NCBI RefSeq assembly: GCF_042242105.1
Contig: NC_092030.1
Location: 3,015,501 to 3,079,500 of the forward strand
Length of the DNA stretch: 64,000 nucleotides
Origin: Pempheris klunzingeri
Lineage: Eukaryota; Chordata; Actinopteri; Acropomatiformes; Pempheridae
Direction: 5' to 3'
In this document: positions 60,001-64,000 of the stretch, in pieces
Layout: each line of letters starts with the position of its first letter
Numbering within the stretch: position 1 is the stretch's first letter
Notes under the pieces: model-generated
Databases searched by the model: none
What the model was told of the DNA's origin: nothing
The model's input: the letters and a program-made list of their open reading frames with translations, nothing else
Made by a program: the position numbers and the translations under genes

Positions 60001-62354
60001 AAAAAACTTGTTGGTTTTACATTGTTGGAGAATGGCATGCAAGAAGAGCACATGCAGAAATGGCTCCGAGTGGTTGGCTTGACTATACTTCACCCTAGTT
60101 TATAGTAAACTCCTGCTCAGAACTGGTTTGTGTAATGGATTTGGGACTACGGACTTGTTTTCTTATTTAACCCCAAATAGAGGAAGTGGTATCCGCCACG
60201 TCCTGTCTTCACCAAATTCCTGACTCATTATATCTCTCTCTGTTTAACACTGTTCATCTTGTTATCTCTCTCCCAGAAGTGTTACAGTATCAGTAAATGT
60301 CACACTAACCGCATGAAATAAAACGGTTAATGTTTTCTGCTCGATTACAGAATGTTTTGAGGAAGCGAGACCAGAGCCAGGCGGAATACGAGGGCCGGCT
60401 AGAAGCAGCCATATTGCGCAAACAGGAGGACAGAACGCCAGTAAGCCTCCTCCTTCCCTTTATCTGACTCCGAAGCTCATTTCACACACGGAGGCCTAGG
60501 AATTGTTGTGTTGTGTTCAAATGGGTTAATTTCTAACAAACAGGAAAATGGAAATAAGGGTGAACAAGCTCTTTGAAATAAAAGCTCTTAGTCTGATAGT
60601 ATTAGTTGATATCTTTTGTCTAAACGCTAAACTAACTTGGTAAAGAGTCAACTGAGAGACAATTTGGTGAAAGACTTCTGTCACTTTGTCGATTTTTAAA
60701 AATTTCTCTAATACAACCTACTCTCCCCTGAAACTCCTGCAGCTGTAGTCCTGCAACCTGTAGTCTTGTATTATGTCCCCCGGAGGCCCCCGTAGCTGTA
60801 GTTTTGTCTGTGTCGCCGTAGATGCCGGTGGAGGTTGAGAAATGCCAGGACAAAGTAGAGTGTTTCAACGCTGACCTGAAGGCAGACTGGGAACGCTGGC
60901 AGAGCAACAAGAGACAAGACTTCAAACAGCTTCTCACCGGCATGGCCGACAAAAACATCAACCACTATGAAAAGGTACGCGTGCTGCCGGAAAGCACTAT
61001 TAATGACTTAAAAACACACAGTGGGTCATTTTTATTGTGCTGTGATCATTCATCAAACCATTTTCATAGATGGAATAGAAACAGAAAAAAAAGATCTGCA
61101 TGGTGTTAGGATGTGTTTTTAACAAACAAAAAACACGACCATCATTAAACTGCTGCATTCAGACACACATAGGAGCTAAAAGCTTTCGGCAACTATAAAG
61201 GAAAGACATGAAGAAGACGGTAGTCTTCAGTGATGCTAAGTGTTAACATGCTGGAATAAATATCTGATGATTATGTTTCCATTCAGGTAGATGTATTTGA
61301 CGGGATATTCAGCATGCTTAGATTCATATTTGACAGTAATGATATGTTGAAAAACTGTTAATATACCTCAGAATAAATGGGTACAGTGGGAGTTTGCTGT
61401 AACAGGGTTATGGCATACGGTTTATTTCTGACACCGTATGACTGATGTTAAGTTGTTCATCAGGGTGACGACCTGTGAGTAGAGACTGTTCTTGTATCTC
61501 AGTGTTTTGGCGTGCGGTGCTCTGTAGCGCCTGCCAGAGGAGAGAAGTTGGAGCAGGTTGTGTCCAGGGTGGGACGGGTGTGCAACAACACCAGATAACA
61601 CCACGGTTCCCACAGTAACACTAAAAGCAGACAAGGTGTCAGTGGAGAAGATGGTGATAGTTGATAGTCGTTTGAAATTAAAAGCACCAGGCATCTATAA
61701 ATATCTGATCGTGGACGTTGGATACCCAGCTTCAGTCACGGCCACTTACTTTATTTCATCCAACAGGTCCACAGTAAACACATAGTCAGAAGTCAGTACT
61801 GTTAAATATTCTAGTACGTGTAGCGAACGGAGCTTTGGGACCAGATCCAACAGAGCATTAGCTGATCTGAAGCAAGCTGTCAGTTGATCTGTATTCATCG
61901 AGGCTATATTCACTGAACACGACCGCTCCTTAGCAGAAACATCCTGATCACAGACTAACCTGGACGTTTGCCCGGCACAACAACAGGCCAATCCACTGAG
62001 GCAGTAAGAGTTCAGTTCTTTTGCTCCGGTGCACCTAAATGGTGGCAAGGCAACTATTTCAGTTACACTTCCAGATTAATTTTACTAGAGGATTAATTGG
62101 TGATCGCAGACAGTCAGAGGCAGCAGAAAACTGGTTTCTTCACTAAATGAATCCAAAGCTGAACAAAATGAGTTGCACGCTGTATTTACCACAGATTATC
62201 ACTTTTGAAATGTTTCTCTGGTGTCATATCAGTCTCTCTCTGTCCCTCCCTCCTCATCCATCTCCACCCTCTGCAGTGCCAGGCAGCATGGGAGTCGCTC
62301 ATAACCCTCCTCCAGGACAAACAGACAGAGGACAAAACGAGTGAGACGAACTGA
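52604..62354 (+). CDS. snx30: Sorting nexin 30 (PX-BAR), 9 exons
   Basis: Exons: 52604-52726, 55126-55341, 56632-56742, 56860-57018, 57764-57953, 58833-59032, 60351-60440, 60822-60974, 62277-62354. The CDS is 1320 nt (439 residues; human SNX30 has 437), all GT-AG and in frame. Residues 1-85 are a low-complexity N-terminus with [15 protein letters not shown]. The PX domain runs from about 90 to 206, with the phosphoinositide-binding [10 protein letters not shown] near 127-136 and PLPEKF at the proline-rich loop. A BAR-type helical region follows (about 235-439). SNX30 belongs to the SNX4/SNX7/SNX30 group; it heterodimerises with SNX4 and acts in endosome recycling and autophagy. SNX7 is the close paralogue, but the neighbouring inip supports SNX30. 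Start: first ATG in a GC-rich 5' region. Confidence 0.95.
52727..55125 (+). other. snx30 intron 1
   Basis: A 2.4-kb intron with donor GTAGGG and acceptor CACGCAG. It holds a GT microsatellite, an A15 homopolymer and no recognisable exon. Confidence 0.75.
54047..54091. repeat. (GT)n microsatellite in snx30 intron 1
   Basis: A pure GT tract of about 45 bp. A shorter GT run with an A15 homopolymer lies nearby (54186-54210). Confidence 0.95.
57418..57457. repeat. Imperfect (GT)n microsatellite in snx30 intron 4
   Basis: A GT-rich tract with one GGG interruption, about 50 bp before a dispersed-repeat trace at 57505. Confidence 0.9.
57505..57590 (+). repeat. Teleost dispersed repeat (TTTATTGATCCC type)
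   Basis: ACTTTATTGATCCCTGTGGG followed by GAAATGAGG and TTGTTGCAGCAG is a signature of a common teleost repeat as I recall it. It lies in snx30 intron 4. Confidence 0.5.
61455..61585 (+). repeat. Teleost dispersed-repeat fragment in snx30 intron 8
   Basis: GTTCATCAGGGTGACGACCT, GTGCTCTGTAGCGCC and GGTTGTGTCCAGGGTGGGA match internal phrases that, as I recall, occur in the same repeat family as the TTTATTGATCCC copy at 57505. Nearby minus-strand ORFs are not taken as genes. Confidence 0.5.
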
Positions 62355-63890
62355 AACACCCCCTCATGTCTCTGCCCCCCTCTGTATAACACACTTGCTC
62401 GTGCCAAGGAAAAGGACCAACCGGATCGCAGATCTGATCTGCTGGACTCTGCCGCTGTTCTCCTGTGAGGTGGCTGTGCGGAGGGGCGTCGTCCCCGTCT
62501 GAGATCTGAGCTGCGAAGGAGGTAACAAATGGTGCATTCAAGGACAGCAGGGAAAGAGGAGAGACCTACTATGTACAGACATTTTGTTTTTGTTTTGTCA
62601 TTGTTCTTATTGACTTTTTCTACTTCATATTTCCAATTAACAGCCAGTTGCTTATGCTGCTTGTTTTTATTTAGCCGCGGCCTCAGAGAGGCATGTTTTC
62701 TCTCTGATCTCTTCATGTTCACATAGCAAAGTGTGAGGGATCGTGTTTGAGCTTTGCTGAAAATGGAGAAGATAATATTTTGCGTGGGCGTGAAGTATGA
62801 AGTACTCAGAGCATCTTAGATCTTTGTTCCTATCGGGTCATAAAAACCTGTAAGAGGAAAACTGTCCACCGATGCAGGACTCTTTCATCTCTAAAAGGCG
62901 GTTAACTTTAAGGACCATACCTGTTATTTTTGCACGTTACAGGCCATAAACTCTTTTACTTTAACTTACGGTTCACCTTTTTCCTCAAGTTCATAGATTT
63001 TATAGTTTTCCTCTTTTCCCTGCAAACTATTGTTATTATGAAGAGACTTGAAAGCTGCTGTGGCATCAGAGCGTCACGACTCGGCTAAAGACGGAGAAGG
63101 AGGTGTGGTGACAGACCTCGGTAAGACCCTCTCATAGTCCTTCAAAACTTCAGGATGTACGTTGGTCCACATCCTTAAGGATAAATGGGCATGAAGTAAA
63201 GCCTCATTTAACAGTGACGACACAAGTGTGCGTCTCTTAGCTGAATGTTGAGTTTTTATTTTATTTTTTTCTTGGAGGTGATTTTGTGTTGTAAGCACAG
63301 ACCCACACAGCAGGTTTGGTTATACATGTGTGTGTGTGATAGTAGCGTAGCAGCACCACCTGGTGGTTAAGGTGCGAACAGTCTTCAGTATTGAAACGGG
63401 CGGTTAGACTGTTGGTCTCTCTTGATATCACTTTCTTTCTTTTTTATCATGGTCATTCATACCTGCTGTAGGGATTTCACCTCTCCTCTTCAAGAGAAGG
63501 CTTTACCTCTGTTGGGGATGCTAAAGGGAGCACCAGGCAGAGTTACTCAATGAAAAGCACACACAGGTGGAAGTGAGGACTCCATTGGCACACTAATTCA
63601 TTCTCTTTGAACAAATTAAAACACGGGTGTCTTTTTTTTTTCTGCCTGAGTGATACAAGCACTGCAAACACGAGGCACAAAATGTGTGTCCCGTTTCAAG
63701 AAGGCTGGCTATGACCTGATTTAACCTTTTAGAAAGAGTACAAAGTTTAGAGCTGATGATCTGCTCTGGTCTGTGGGAGCTGGACTAGGTGAATTTCTTT
63801 AACATGCTGATGGCACAGGCCTACAGAGGAACAAAGAGCACTGAGGCTTCTGGGAAATATCCGCCGGTTAAATAAAACGGCGCTCCAAGG
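62355..63890 (+). other. snx30: snx30 3' UTR and downstream region
   Basis: Non-coding sequence after the snx30 stop codon. AATAAA at 63871-63876 is a candidate polyadenylation signal, which would give a 3' UTR of about 1.5 kb; an earlier variant signal cannot be excluded. No other gene is seen to the window end. Confidence 0.4.
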
Positions 63891-64000
63891 AGTGTTTTTA
63901 AAAGTTCGTCAGGTCAGAGCCAGACATCATGAAAACTACATTCTGAGTGATACACCCTTTTATTTCAAAATCAATGGAAAGATGGCAAGACTAAATGACT

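Noticed and set aside
61746..62048. 100-residue minus-strand ORF in snx30 intron 8
   Set aside because: It lies in an intron beside a dispersed repeat and shows no domain I can recognise.
62186..62722. 178-residue minus-strand ORF over the end of snx30
   Set aside because: It is antisense to the last snx30 exon and 3' UTR, low in complexity and without a recognisable domain.

Overview
The window looks like nuclear DNA of a ray-finned fish, most likely a percomorph teleost. The genes are vertebrate, with GT-AG introns and AATAAA polyadenylation signals. Dinucleotide microsatellites are dense, and I recognise several dispersed repeats as typical of teleosts, plus one Tc1/mariner copy. I see no bacterial, plasmid or phage content and no CRISPR array. 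Gene identities come from protein motifs recalled from known families; no database search was possible.

Layout. Positions 1-15026 are almost gene-free: AT-rich DNA with CA/GT microsatellites, G-rich tracts, two dispersed-repeat traces and one doubtful exon-like ORF (960-1244, minus). Positions 15027-32958 (+) hold a 22-exon gene of the CSPG4/NG2 family, giving a predicted 2577-residue type I membrane proteoglycan core with signal peptide, two laminin-G domains, a long CSPG-repeat ectodomain, one transmembrane helix and a C-terminal QYWV. Positions 35659-36552 hold an internally deleted Tc1-like transposon. Positions 37685-43761 (-) hold a four-exon sorting nexin (SH3-PX-BAR) closest to SNX18. 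Positions 45326-45685 are a large pentanucleotide satellite. Positions 46697-49254 (+) hold a CCDC106-family gene. Positions 50220-51235 (-) hold inip (SOSS complex subunit C), tail-to-tail with the CCDC106-like gene. Positions 52604-62354 (+) hold snx30 (PX-BAR sorting nexin), head-to-head with inip.

The genes do not form one pathway: a cell-surface proteoglycan, two membrane-remodelling sorting nexins of different subfamilies, a nuclear coiled-coil protein and a DNA-repair subunit. The interest lies in the gene order. inip-snx30 matches human 9q32. The CSPG4-family gene beside an SNX18/SNX33-family gene recalls human 15q24, where CSPG4 adjoins SNX33, yet the nexin here is SNX18-like (human SNX18 is on 5q). 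This fits an ancient 2R paralogon with differential ohnolog loss.

All five gene models were spliced by hand, and reading frame is kept across every junction. Points worth a second look are a roughly 10-residue shortening in the snx18 BAR region, a Ser-rich tract and an unusual juxtamembrane linker and tail in the CSPG4-like protein, the block-structured pentanucleotide array, and a CLEAR-type palindrome upstream of snx30. I found no convincing undescribed multi-gene system.
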